DNA of 5,137 nucleotides from Planctomycetes bacterium RIFCSPHIGHO2_12_FULL_52_36 (GTDB lineage: Bacteria > Planctomycetota > Brocadiia > Brocadiales > Bathyanammoxibiaceae). Each line of letters begins with the position of its first letter. Position 1 is the stretch's first letter. The stretch is from the NCBI GenBank assembly GCA_001828545.1, contig MHYW01000045.1, positions 1-5,137 on the forward strand, in the 5' to 3' direction. Below are positions 1-5,136 of this stretch, in pieces. A program made the translations under genes and the position numbers. Under the pieces are notes generated by a model. That model did not search any database, had not been told where the DNA came from, and worked only from the letters and a program-made list of their open reading frames with translations.

Positions 1-852
1 GTAGACTTCAAGTTTGGAAAGTTTGCCACCTGGATTGGGGCAGAGGTCTGGGAGTCCCCCTGGAACCCCAACTTCTCCCGCTCACTCCTCTACCAGAATG
101 CCATACCCTTCACCAACACCGGGGCTAGCCTGGGCTATCCTGTCCTGGATAACCTGTACTTTACCTTCTTCCTCGTAAACGGCTGGGACACCTTCATTGA
201 TAACAACAGGAGCAAGACCTTCGGTACCCAGACAAAGTACACTATCCCCAACTTGCCCATCATGCACAATGCCTTCGTGATGCTGAATACCAGCCACGGT
301 CCGGAGCAGACCACGGGAAAGGGCATAAATGGAGGCAGCGAGGATAACTGGAGGCATTTCTTTGACCTTATCCTCCAGTGTGACCCCACGTCCTGGCTGA
401 GGTCCAATACCAACGTGGACTGGGGTACTGAGCAATTTGAGAGAGGGCAAGCCGGAGGCTTCGGCGTGACCACTGCCATCGGTGACAATAAGCGTACCCG
501 TAAGTGGTGGGGTGTGTCCCAGATTTTCCAGTTCTTCCCCCAGAATCGGATAAACTTCGCCCTGAGGGGGGAGTATTTCTGGGATAAGGACGCCGCCAGG
601 AACGTTGTTATTGCGCCTCTATCTGAGACTAATAGAGGTTTGACGCCTAAAACGGGTGGTGTATCCATTGCAGAGGTCACTGGCACCCTTAACATCAAGA
701 TAAGGGACAAGCTGATGATAAGGCCAGAGATAAGGCATGACATGATTACCAGCGCCTCCGGTGGCAACCCTATGGGGCAGGTGAGCGACAAGCAGTTTGA
801 CAACCACGACAGCAACACGACCTTTTCGGCAGCCGCTACCTATGAGTTCTAG
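1..852 (+). CDS. OmpL-like beta-barrel porin, 3' part (start outside window)
   Basis: This is the C-terminal 283 residues of an outer-membrane beta-barrel protein, read in frame from base 1 with no stop until TAG at 850-852. It resembles the putative beta-barrel porin-2 (OmpL-like, bbp2) family. Seen in the sequence: an early GKFATWIGAEVWESPWNPNFS segment followed by LLYQNAIPFTNTGA, which I associate with this family; alternating hydrophobic/polar strands rich in aromatic residues and Gly (for example the stretches with WGVSQIFQFF and FALRGEYFW); and a final strand ending FSAAATYEF, whose terminal Phe is the usual signal for outer-membrane barrel assembly. Family members are roughly 400-450 residues, so about a third is probably missing on the left, including the signal peptide. 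A role in diffusion of small solutes is inferred from the family; the substrate is unknown. The first internal ATG (253) is not the start, because the same frame is open and porin-like before it. Confidence 0.8.
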   Translation, partial: VDFKFGKFATWIGAEVWESPWNPNFSRSLLYQNAIPFTNTGASLGYPVLDNLYFTFFLVNGWDTFIDNNRSKTFGTQTKYTIPNLPIMHNAFVMLNTSHGPEQTTGKGINGGSEDNWRHFFDLILQCDPTSWLRSNTNVDWGTEQFERGQAGGFGVTTAIGDNKRTRKWWGVSQIFQFFPQNRINFALRGEYFWDKDAARNVVIAPLSETNRGLTPKTGGVSIAEVTGTLNIKIRDKLMIRPEIRHDMITSASGGNPMGQVSDKQFDNHDSNTTFSAAATYEF

Positions 853-868
853 AGGGTATTCTAGTATA

Positions 869-894
869 TAGGGGCACGTTGCAACGTGCCCCTA
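869..894. repeat. perfect 26-bp palindrome (GGGGCACG family)
   Basis: A perfect inverted repeat with no loop: ggggcacgttg is followed directly by its reverse complement caacgtgcccc, extended by ta on both sides. It starts 16 bp after the porin stop codon, so it may stabilise or end the porin transcript, although no T-run follows. The flank ccctacttgcg resembles the flank of the palindrome at 1080-1101 (ccctacttacg), and its outer word ggggcacg/cgtgcccc recurs in the terminator after amt. This points to a dispersed REP-like family. Confidence 0.8.
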
Positions 895-899
895 CTTGC

Positions 900-922
900 G
901 GGGAGGGAGACTATCCCTCCCC
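900..922. repeat. short inverted repeat, 9-bp stem
   Basis: Stem ggggaggga (900-908) pairs with tccctcccc (914-922) around the 5-base loop gacta. It is directly adjacent to the preceding palindrome. The word ctcccccttgc at its right end occurs again about 36 bp downstream, just after the next palindrome, which suggests duplicated flanks. No function can be assigned. Confidence 0.6.
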
Positions 923-936
923 CTTGCTGTAAATGT

Positions 937-953
937 GTCCGCCTTAGGCGGAC
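937..953. repeat. short inverted repeat, 7-bp stem
   Basis: Perfect stem gtccgcc (937-943) and ggcggac (947-953) with loop tta. It is followed by tcccccttgc, a copy of the sequence that follows the preceding inverted repeat. It looks like one member of a series of REP-like elements in this gap. Confidence 0.65.
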
Positions 954-980
954 TCCCCCTTGCCTACCCTTTATCCGTCT

Positions 981-998
981 CAGGCCGAGAATGGCCTG
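981..998. repeat. short inverted repeat, 6-bp stem
   Basis: Stem caggcc (981-986) and ggcctg (993-998) around the loop gagaat. It is the weakest of the six palindromes in this gap and could be chance, but its position within the series favours a real element. Confidence 0.4.
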
Positions 999-1024
999 GA
1001 TAGGACAGAGGGATGGGGAGTAGC

Positions 1025-1042
1025 CGCAGGCTTTAGCCTGCG
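1025..1042. repeat. short inverted repeat, 8-bp stem
   Basis: Perfect stem cgcaggct (1025-1032) and agcctgcg (1035-1042) with only a 2-base tt spacer. From memory, very similar words (cgcaggctttagcctgcg) occur as interspersed repeats in several environmental bacterial genomes. A genome-wide copy count would settle whether that holds here. Confidence 0.65.
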
Positions 1043-1079
1043 TTGGGCCCTTTTGGACACTGGGATGTGATGGATCCGT

Positions 1080-1101
1080 GGGCAGACACATAGGTCTGCC
1101 C
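1080..1101. repeat. inverted repeat next to the cytochrome start
   Basis: Stem gggcagac (1080-1087) and gtctgccc (1094-1101) with loop acatag. It ends 9 bp before the proposed ATG of the cytochrome gene, where a ribosome binding site would normally be, and its flank ccctacttacg matches that of the 869-894 palindrome except for one base. In the mRNA this hairpin would sit directly before the start codon and could affect translation (inference). Confidence 0.65.
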
Positions 1102-1110
1102 CTACTTACG

Positions 1111-2262
1111 ATGGGTCTGAATGGTTTAAATCTCCTGCTTGGTGTTACGCCTGACCACAGACTCCATCTTTGTTTCGTGATAGCATTTTTCATCAACGGC
1201 CTATTATCTTCCCCCGTATTTTCTCAGACCTACGTGATTAATGGTACCTTAAAAAACCCTGCAGCAGGCCGAAGCCCTGGGGCGAGCACAGCGAGTCCAG
1301 AACGTAGTGAAGGAGCCATCGGAGGGGAAGCCGAAGCCCTGAACCCGCCTCAGCCTGCCCTTGAGCCGAGCATAGCGAGTCCTGAACGTAGTGAAGGAGC
1401 TAGCGAAGGGGCGGGGAAGGGGGATCTAAAGGGACGGGGGACAGCCATTAAAGACAGTGTTATACGCAAGGAATCTCTGGCCATTAAAGACAAGCGGGTC
1501 TACATCCAATTATTAATTGACCAGGGTTCCAGGAAAATTTCAGAACGTGAAAGATATAAACATCTCTTGTTTTTACTGCCTGAGGAAGTAGTTTATGACG
1601 ATGTAAGTAACCGTATTTTTTGCTATAAGGGCAACACTGAGATAGAGATAGGAAGGAGGAAGAGTTTCCTGGGTTTTATGCCCTACATTGCCCTGGCCGA
1701 TGGTGTAAGGATATTGAGTTCCCCCACTGACGCAAAGCTGTTGGTCTCACTAAATAAGGACAATCAATGGATTCCGGACACGATAATACATTCTGAAGCA
1801 GGTATGGAAGAGACCCTGGGCAAGAAGTGTGGACAGTGCCACGTACTGGAATACGTATTTTCCCACAAAAACTGGTCTGAGGAAGACGTATTACATGCAT
1901 TCAACCGTATGCAGATGGAAAAAGAAGAAAGCTTCACAGAGAATGAACAGGGGATAATTAATTTATTCAAGGAATACCAGAGAGGTACAGTTGATAAAGA
2001 AAAACTCGCCGAGTTCAAGACACTGAGGCAGATTGGGAGGAAGGACGTAATAGACGTTACAGAAAACGTATACATGAACAACTGTGTACCCTGCCACAGC
2101 CCGTCAAAGATGACGGATATTTCGTCACTGTACTCCAAACAGAGGTGTAAGAGTATCATTGACCGAATGAAGGAAAAGGAACCGTCTCTCTTCCTTCGGA
2201 CAGACACGGATAGACTGGCCAGCTTCTTGTGGGAGACAAGGCTCAGACCGTCTAAGAACTGA
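1111..2262 (+). CDS. exported diheme c-type cytochrome with repeat-bearing linker
   Basis: An exported protein of 383 residues (from ATG 1111) predicted to bind two c-type hemes, probably in the periplasm or an equivalent compartment. Residues about 17-39 form a hydrophobic signal peptide (LHLCFVIAFFINGLL, possible cleavage after VFSQ). Residues about 50-112 are low-complexity linker with two SPERSEGA copies. Residues about 128-225 form a heme-free region of probable beta strands that I do not recognise. CGQCH is at 240-244 and CVPCH at 325-329; each is followed 23-24 residues later by NRM or DRM, so the two heme modules look like a tandem duplication, and those Met residues are candidate axial ligands. 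Electron transfer is inferred; partners are unknown. The start is uncertain: an in-frame GTG at 1078 lies at the edge of a palindrome, another GTG at 1177 falls inside the signal peptide, and none has a good Shine-Dalgarno. No specific cytochrome family is recognised. Confidence 0.8.
   Translation: MGLNGLNLLLGVTPDHRLHLCFVIAFFINGLLSSPVFSQTYVINGTLKNPAAGRSPGASTASPERSEGAIGGEAEALNPPQPALEPSIASPERSEGASEGAGKGDLKGRGTAIKDSVIRKESLAIKDKRVYIQLLIDQGSRKISERERYKHLLFLLPEEVVYDDVSNRIFCYKGNTEIEIGRRKSFLGFMPYIALADGVRILSSPTDAKLLVSLNKDNQWIPDTIIHSEAGMEETLGKKCGQCHVLEYVFSHKNWSEEDVLHAFNRMQMEKEESFTENEQGIINLFKEYQRGTVDKEKLAEFKTLRQIGRKDVIDVTENVYMNNCVPCHSPSKMTDISSLYSKQRCKSIIDRMKEKEPSLFLRTDTDRLASFLWETRLRPSKN
1269..1401 (+). 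repeat. two in-frame copies of a dispersed repeat (SPERSEGA-coding)
   Basis: Positions 1282-1317 and 1366-1401 are 36-bp copies that differ at about four bases and share the core gcgagtc-c/t-gaacgtagtgaagga. They lie 84 bp apart, so both are read in the same frame as (A)SPERSEGA. Each is preceded by ccgaagccctg (1269-1279 and 1331-1341), so the full unit is longer, with about 22 bp extra in the second copy. From memory, peptides like SPERSEGA are encoded by similar interspersed repeats in unrelated bacteria. This implies the cytochrome linker gained this DNA secondarily. Confidence 0.75.
1431..1492 (+). repeat. 7-bp tandem pair and 13-bp direct repeat in the cytochrome linker
   Basis: Positions 1431-1444 are two 7-bp units, gggacgg and gggacag, the same heptamer family (acagggg on this strand) as the tract inside mazG. 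They overlap the first copy of a 13-bp direct repeat gccattaaagaca at 1444-1456, whose second copy is at 1480-1492, 36 bp (12 codons) away, so AIKD is encoded twice. It marks the right border of the repeat-derived linker. The direct repeat could be a small local duplication. Confidence 0.5.
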
Positions 2263-2314
2263 GATTCCTAAAGGGAGGGGTGATTACAATAGGATAAACT
2301 TATTGGTCAGGGGT

Positions 2315-2414
2315 CAGTAGACAGCAGGTCAGCAATCAGCAGTCAGCAGGTCAGCAGTCAGCAAGATTGCTGATAGCTGAAAGCTGATAGCTGAAAGCTG
2401 ATTGCTGATACCTG
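2315..2414. repeat. heptamer tract forming a large imperfect palindrome upstream of amt
   Basis: The left half is made of 7- to 8-bp units of the type cagcagt/cagcaat/cagcaggt, and the right half (about 2367-2410) of units gctgata, gctgaaa, gctgatt. The halves are largely complementary: tcagcaa (2358-2364) pairs with ttgctga (2367-2373) across a 2-base loop, tcagcaatcagc (2329-2340) pairs perfectly with 2397-2408, and cagg (2325-2328) pairs with cctg (2411-2414). It fills most of the 215-bp gap between the cytochrome and amt; the rest of that gap (2263-2314, 2415-2467) shows no clear feature. It may act as a transcript 3' structure for the cytochrome or simply be repeat DNA. Confidence 0.8.
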
Positions 2415-2467
2415 TTGTTGTCCCGTCTAGTGAAAAACAGTCTGCTTAAAAGTTAAAAGAGAGAGAG

Positions 2468-2472
2468 GGAGG
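2468..2472 (+). promoter_or_regulatory. ribosome binding site of amt
   Basis: GGAGG within a purine-rich run, 5 bases before ATG 2478 and 8 bases before a second in-frame ATG at 2481. Both starts fit; the second has the more typical spacing. This is one of only two clear Shine-Dalgarno sites in the window. Confidence 0.7.
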
Positions 2473-2477
2473 GAAAG

Positions 2478-3890
2478 ATGATGAGAAGAAGGTACCATTT
2501 AGGTATCTCCTTGTTTTCTGTACTGCCGATGTTAGCGCTACTTGCACTGAAGGCAATGGCGCAAGAAGCACCTGTGGAGGTGGCCATTGGAGTGGTTGTG
2601 GAGGCGCCTCCGGCACCCACGATTGATACAGGGGATAATGCATGGATGATGACCTCCTCTGCCCTGGTGTTGGCCATGACCATCCCTGGCCTTGCCCTCT
2701 TTTATGGAGGGATGTCAAGGGCAAAGAACGTGGGTAATACCCTGTGGATGAACTGGATTGCCTTCTGCATCACCAGCATGATGTGGGTGCTCTGGTCTTA
2801 TAGCCTGGCCTTTGCCCCCTCCAACGGGTTTATTGGGGGCCTTCAGTGGGCCGTCCTGGGGGCAGGGCGTGCGGACCCAGCGGACTACGTAGGGCAATTG
2901 CCTAGCACCCTTTACGCAACGACCATACCCCACCTGACTTTCTGCATGTTCCAGTTAACATTTGCCGCTATTACCCTTGCCCTTGTAACAGGCGCCATTG
3001 TAGAGAGGCTCAAATTCGTTTCCTGGTTGCTCTTTGCCCTCTTGTGGATGACTGGATGCTATCCAGTGATAGCCCACTGGGTATGGGCCACGGATGGGTG
3101 GTTATATAAGTTTGGCGCATTGGATTTTGCTGGCGGAACGGTCGTGCATATCCAATCGGGTGCGGCGGCCCTGGTATTTTGTCTCTTCCTGGGCAGACGC
3201 AAGAGTGTAAAGCCCCCGCATAACGTACCTTTTACGATGATAGGTGCTGCCCTGTTGTGGTTTGGGTGGTTCGGCTTTAACGCTGGTAGTGCAGTGGCCG
3301 CCAATGGACTTGCCGCCAGCGCCTGGGCAGTCACCAACACAGCCACCGCTACCGCCGCCTTTACATGGAACATAATGGAATGGATATTTGACAGGAAACC
3401 CACTCTGATTGGCACTTGCTCAGGTGCAGTAGCAGGGCTGGTGGCCATTACACCTGCCTCAGGTTTTGTAGCAGTTATGCCATCCCTTGCCATAGGGGCC
3501 GGTGCAGGGTTCTTGTGTTACTCCTGCGTAAAATGGATGAAAAAGGCCCTGGGTTATGACGATGCCCTGGACGTGGTCGGGATACACGCAATGGGCGGGA
3601 GCTTTGGGGCCCTTGCAACAGGTCTCTTCGCAAGTACGCTCGTAAACCCCGCCGGTGCCGATGGCCTATTTTACGGAAACCCTGCCCTGATGCTGAAGCA
3701 ATTTGTAGGCGTCTTATGTGCATGGGGATACGCTTGTGCCTGCACAGCGGTACTCATCCTTTTCATAAAGGGAGTAACTAAAGGCATTAGAGTACCTGAG
3801 GCAGAGGAAGTTGCTGGTATGGACATTAGTCAGCATAGGGAAGTTGCTTACCATTTTATTGAACCGGAGACTAATTCAATTAGATCGTAA
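2478..3890 (+). CDS. amt: Amt/AmtB-type ammonium transporter
   Basis: A 470-residue inner-membrane ammonium channel that would bring NH4+/NH3 into the cell. Residues 1-28 are a signal peptide (MMRRR, then a hydrophobic core, AMA|QE), as in cleaved AmtB proteins. Residues 29-53 are a Pro/Val-rich exported segment, then about 11 membrane helices run from about 56 to 431. Compared with E. coli AmtB as I recall it, the key residues are present: the Phe gate F158/F162 (F103/F107), W203 (W148), D216 in LDFAGGTVVH (D160), twin His H224 and H370 (H168/H318), and F267 and S271 in WFGFNAGS (F215/S219). The cytoplasmic tail (about 431-470) has GIRVPEAEEVAGMDISQHREVAY, the conserved type that contacts PII/GlnK, so PII regulation is likely, although no glnK gene lies next to it. 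The gene stands alone, with its own ribosome binding site and terminator. A sensor-type Amt lacking transport seems unlikely because no extra signalling domain is fused. Confidence 0.97.
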   Translation: MMRRRYHLGISLFSVLPMLALLALKAMAQEAPVEVAIGVVVEAPPAPTIDTGDNAWMMTSSALVLAMTIPGLALFYGGMSRAKNVGNTLWMNWIAFCITSMMWVLWSYSLAFAPSNGFIGGLQWAVLGAGRADPADYVGQLPSTLYATTIPHLTFCMFQLTFAAITLALVTGAIVERLKFVSWLLFALLWMTGCYPVIAHWVWATDGWLYKFGALDFAGGTVVHIQSGAAALVFCLFLGRRKSVKPPHNVPFTMIGAALLWFGWFGFNAGSAVAANGLAASAWAVTNTATATAAFTWNIMEWIFDRKPTLIGTCSGAVAGLVAITPASGFVAVMPSLAIGAGAGFLCYSCVKWMKKALGYDDALDVVGIHAMGGSFGALATGLFASTLVNPAGADGLFYGNPALMLKQFVGVLCAWGYACACTAVLILFIKGVTKGIRVPEAEEVAGMDISQHREVAYHFIEPETNSIRS

Positions 3891-3917
3891 GCGTAGATGC
3901 TGGATGACAGAAGTACT

Positions 3918-3950
3918 CAGGGGCACGGCAACGCCGTGCCCCTGCTTTTT
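3918..3950 (+). terminator. intrinsic terminator of amt
   Basis: A 12-bp perfect stem, caggggcacggc (3918-3929) with gccgtgcccctg (3933-3944), has a 3-base aac loop and is followed by c and five T (3946-3950). It begins 27 bp after the amt stop codon. The stem shares ggggcacg...cgtgcccc with the palindrome after the porin gene, so the terminator appears to be a member of the dispersed palindrome family. On the opposite strand there is no T-run, so it should act only for amt. Confidence 0.75.
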
Positions 3951-3979
3951 GAAGACAAAACGGCAACCAAAAGTCACCC

Positions 3980-4036
3980 TGATTGCTGACTGCTGTCTGC
4001 TGACCTACTGACCTGCTGACTGCTGTCTACTGTCTC
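3980..4036. repeat. heptamer repeat tract between amt and mazG, inverted to the 2315 tract
   Basis: Tandem units of 7-8 bp (tgattgc, tgactgc, tgtctgc, tgacctac, tgacctgc, tgactgc, tgtctac). The 18 bases at 4008-4025 are the exact reverse complement of 2337-2354, and 4020-4032 is the exact reverse complement of 2315-2327, so amt lies between inverted copies. The tract runs into mazG and supplies its stop codon and last two codons. The rest of the 136-bp gap after amt holds only the terminator. Confidence 0.8.
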
Positions 4037-4827
4037 TTAACTGCCTCCCACAACCTATCCATCTCCTCAAGACTTGCGTGTCCTATCTCTTTCCCCTGGG
4101 AGGCCAGCTCAGCCTCTACACGTTTAAAACGCTCTATAAATTTCTTTGTCGCCTTCTCCAGGGCCTCCTCAGGGTTTACCTTCAAGAACCTGGAGAGGTT
4201 CGCGGCGGCGAAAAGCAGGTCTCCCAGTTCCTCCTTCAGTTCCCTTGCCCCCTGTCCCCTGTCCCCTATCCCCTGTATTTTGGCCAGGGCCTGTCTTACC
4301 TCTCTTAGCTCTTCCTCCATCTTGGCTACGACGTCCTCTACCTTTTCCCAGTCAAACCCTACCCTGGCGGCCTTCTTCTGCACCTTGAAGGCCTTTTGTA
4401 AGGCAGGCATGTGTCTGGGCAGGCTCCCCAGGATGGATTTCTCCTTCCCCCCCGATTCCTTGTGTTTTATCTTGTGCCACGCCCTTAACACCTCCTCTGC
4501 CGTCTTCAACTGCTCCTTCCCAAATACGTGGGGGTGCCTGGAGGTCATCTTCTCCAGACATCCCTTCAAGACCCCGGCAATGTCAAAGGCGTTATTTTCT
4601 TTTGCAATCTGGGCATGAAAGATTACCTGGAACAGTAGGTCCCCCAGCTCTTCCTTAAGTTTCGCAGGTTCCCCTGAATCTATGGCATCTATTACCTCAT
4701 AGGTCTCCTCCACGAGGTAGGGCTTCAGGGACTCATGGGTCTGCTCCTTATCCCAGGGACATCCATCTGTCCCCCTCAGCCTCTCCATGAGGGCTACCAG
4801 TTCCTGAAAGAGGTTGTTGTCTTGCAT
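4027..4827 (-). CDS. mazG: MazG nucleoside triphosphate pyrophosphohydrolase
   Basis: A 266-residue, two-domain MazG that hydrolyses (d)NTPs to NMP and pyrophosphate in the cytoplasm, cleaning up non-canonical nucleotides; in E. coli it also lowers ppGpp. N-terminal domain: GCPWDKEQT at 22-30, metal-binding EExxE at 40-44 (EETYE) and ExxD at 60-63 (in EELGDLLF), then RHPHVF at 97-102. C-terminal domain: KVQKKAARVGFDW at 148-160, EExxE at 172-176 (EELRE) and ExxD at 200-203 (again EELGDLLF). The length matches E. coli MazG (about 263), and both metal sites are intact. Oddities: residues 184-193 (IQGIGDRGQG) are encoded by a 7-bp tandem repeat in the loop between the two motifs of the C-terminal site, making it about seven residues longer than in E. 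coli; and the stop lies in another repeat. ATG 4827 lacks a Shine-Dalgarno and lies 18 bp after the upstream gene, so translation may be coupled. Confidence 0.95.
   Translation of the reverse strand: MQDNNLFQELVALMERLRGTDGCPWDKEQTHESLKPYLVEETYEVIDAIDSGEPAKLKEELGDLLFQVIFHAQIAKENNAFDIAGVLKGCLEKMTSRHPHVFGKEQLKTAEEVLRAWHKIKHKESGGKEKSILGSLPRHMPALQKAFKVQKKAARVGFDWEKVEDVVAKMEEELREVRQALAKIQGIGDRGQGARELKEELGDLLFAAANLSRFLKVNPEEALEKATKKFIERFKRVEAELASQGKEIGHASLEEMDRLWEAVKRQ
4249..4276 (-). repeat. 7-bp tandem repeat inside mazG (four units)
   Basis: Four head-to-tail units on the plus strand: cccctgt, cccctgt, cccctat, cccctgt (minus strand acagggg). One base differs in unit three. The 28 bp encode MazG residues 184-193. 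Because 28 is not a multiple of three, gain or loss of one unit would shift the frame, so unit number should be under selection unless changed in threes. Confidence 0.85.
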
Positions 4828-4845
4828 TTTTGTCTACAAGTGTGC

Positions 4846-5124
4846 TTAGACCTTTGCCTCTTTTGCGTCAAATTTGATTGTAGGTACGGAGATTTTTGCG
4901 GCCTTCTTTATCCTGGCGGAATTTTTTATTAACCTGTCGATCCATTGTCCTACGCTGGCCCTCACAATCTTTTCTCCACACTGCGGGCAAACCCCTGCTG
5001 GCACGCCCTCCACAACAATAAGTTCCCCCTTAACCCAAAAATCTTGCTTCACAAGCTTCTCTTGCATAGGGGTATCGCAAATTTCACATTCCCCATAATC
5101 ATATCCTGGTATCTTTTTCTTCAT
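4846..5124 (-). CDS. YgiT-type zinc-finger protein, probable antitoxin
   Basis: A 92-residue small protein with two CxxC pairs, CEIC at 13-16 and CPQC at 46-49, which should bind one zinc. Between them a beta-rich segment reads WVKGELIVVEGVPAGVCPQCGE, the hallmark of YgiT-type zinc fingers as found at the N terminus of MqsA. The tail (50-92) is basic (WIDRLIKNSARIKKAAK) and ends with SVPTIKF. It is too short for the helix-turn-helix DNA-binding domain of MqsA, so it may neutralise a toxin without acting as a classic repressor. Family members are usually encoded just after a small RNase-like toxin (MqsR or DUF4258 type); any such gene would lie beyond base 5137 and cannot be seen. The start ATG 5124 is supported by a ribosome binding site. 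It is followed by mazG after 18 bp, probably in one operon. The antitoxin role is inferred. Confidence 0.85.
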   Translation of the reverse strand: MKKKIPGYDYGECEICDTPMQEKLVKQDFWVKGELIVVEGVPAGVCPQCGEKIVRASVGQWIDRLIKNSARIKKAAKISVPTIKFDAKEAKV

Positions 5125-5132
5125 TCTTATTT

Positions 5133-5136
5133 CTCC
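5133..5136 (-). promoter_or_regulatory. ribosome binding site of the zinc-finger gene
   Basis: GGAG on the minus strand, 8 bases before ATG 5124, at the very edge of the window. The spacing is typical and fixes the start of the zinc-finger protein. Confidence 0.65.

Noticed and set aside
135..818. Minus-strand open frame of 227 codons antisense to the porin
   Set aside because: It is the shadow of the porin frame, which has clear barrel features and a C-terminal Phe; the antisense product shows no domain.
861..1196. Minus-strand open frame of 111 codons across the porin-cytochrome gap
   Set aside because: It is translated almost entirely from the palindrome cluster and the antisense of the cytochrome signal peptide; it has no recognisable domain. 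Such frames commonly arise from repeat DNA.
2315..2414. Possible CRISPR array
   Set aside because: Units are 7-8 bp with no 25-40 bp repeats, no unique spacers and no cas genes nearby.
2415..2467. Promoter for amt, including a sigma-54 type expected for nitrogen genes
   Set aside because: No GG-N10-GC sigma-54 element is visible, and a sigma-70-like pair (ttgtcc with a downstream cttaaa) has poor spacing. A promoter probably exists but cannot be placed.
3811..4011. Plus-strand frame of 66 codons overlapping the end of amt
   Set aside because: It is an out-of-frame reading of the amt tail running into the terminator and repeat tract, with no supporting features.
3891..4026. A glnK (PII) gene next to amt
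   Set aside because: The gap is only 136 bp and contains the terminator and repeats; no PII-like frame is present on either strand.
2315..4036. amt as a composite transposon
   Set aside because: No transposase gene, no target-site duplication and no insertion-sequence ends are visible; only short inverted repeats flank the gene. The inverted arrangement is kept as a separate observation.
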